Below, in pieces: positions 63,995 through 64,000 of a stretch of 64,000 bases of DNA (positions within the stretch are counted from its first letter, which is position 1; every line of letters starts with the position of its first letter). Under the pieces are notes generated by a model that saw nothing but the letters and a program-made list of their open reading frames with translations, was not told the origin of the DNA and did no database searches. A program made the translations under genes and the position numbers. Source of the stretch: Pantoea deleyi (lineage in GTDB: Bacteria; Pseudomonadota; Gammaproteobacteria; Enterobacterales; Enterobacteriaceae); the NCBI RefSeq assembly GCF_022647325.1, contig NZ_CP071405.1, forward strand, positions 1,550,001 to 1,614,000. The letters run 5' to 3'.

Positions 63995-64000
63995 AGCGCA

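Overview
The window is GC-rich enterobacterial DNA, most likely chromosomal and most likely from Pantoea or a close Erwiniaceae relative. The right half keeps the E. coli-like neighbourhood amn - yeeO - tRNA-Asn - mtfA ... yedJ - dcm/vsr - yedI. The rhodopsin/Blh pair and the catabolic accessory genes fit a plant- or soil-associated Pantoea. Species cannot be fixed from the sequence alone.

Layout. 1-8.1 kb: a nitrogen-compound catabolic cluster (M20 amidohydrolase cut by the window edge, class III aminotransferase, Lrp/AsnC regulator, GNAT enzyme, HyuA/HyuB hydantoinase-oxoprolinase subunits). 8.1-10.9 kb: a pyruvate-oxidase-like ThDP enzyme and an SDR. 11-12.4 kb: a RES-type toxin-antitoxin pair with a two-repeat operator. 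12.5-16.1 kb: an amidase - NCS1 permease - isochorismatase-fold hydrolase operon behind a sigma-54 promoter and an NtrC-like site. 16.2-20 kb: a GGDEF-EAL protein and an MscS channel. 20.6-22.1 kb: a microbial rhodopsin overlapping a Blh-type beta-carotene dioxygenase gene. 22.2-23 kb: an unrecognised helical protein.

23.4-34.8 kb: a complete C-P lyase phosphonate system in two units, phnFGHIJKLMNP and phnCDE1E2, each preceded by Pho boxes; phnO is absent. 34.7-44.3 kb: a hybrid histidine kinase, a sugar ABC transporter with a D-lyxose isomerase, an AraC regulator divergent from an SDR, and an OmpR-type response regulator. 44.4-46 kb: an NCS2 purine permease behind a PurR-like box. 46-47.5 kb: a non-coding block with three copies of a GC-rich structured repeat, one inverted and showing compensatory stem changes.

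47.5-57.3 kb: amn, yeeO, a periplasmic lactonase-like protein, a 51-residue ORF, a decayed contact-dependent-inhibition locus (cdiA relic, toxin tail with an in-frame stop, apparently intact immunity gene), a frameshifted symE relic, about 1 kb of AT-rich debris, yidB, a YeaQ-type gene, a short LysM gene and tRNA-Asn. 57.3-64 kb: mtfA, an ASCH-like phage-type protein, yedJ, an Arc-like protein, dcm and vsr (divergent here), a small hypothetical gene and yedI.

The most notable items are the rhodopsin-Blh operon whose pump motif reads D-T-G, the structured repeat family at 46-47.5 kb, the NtrC/sigma-54 control region, the phased Pho boxes and the decayed CDI locus. All matches were made by eye from remembered family features; no searches were run.
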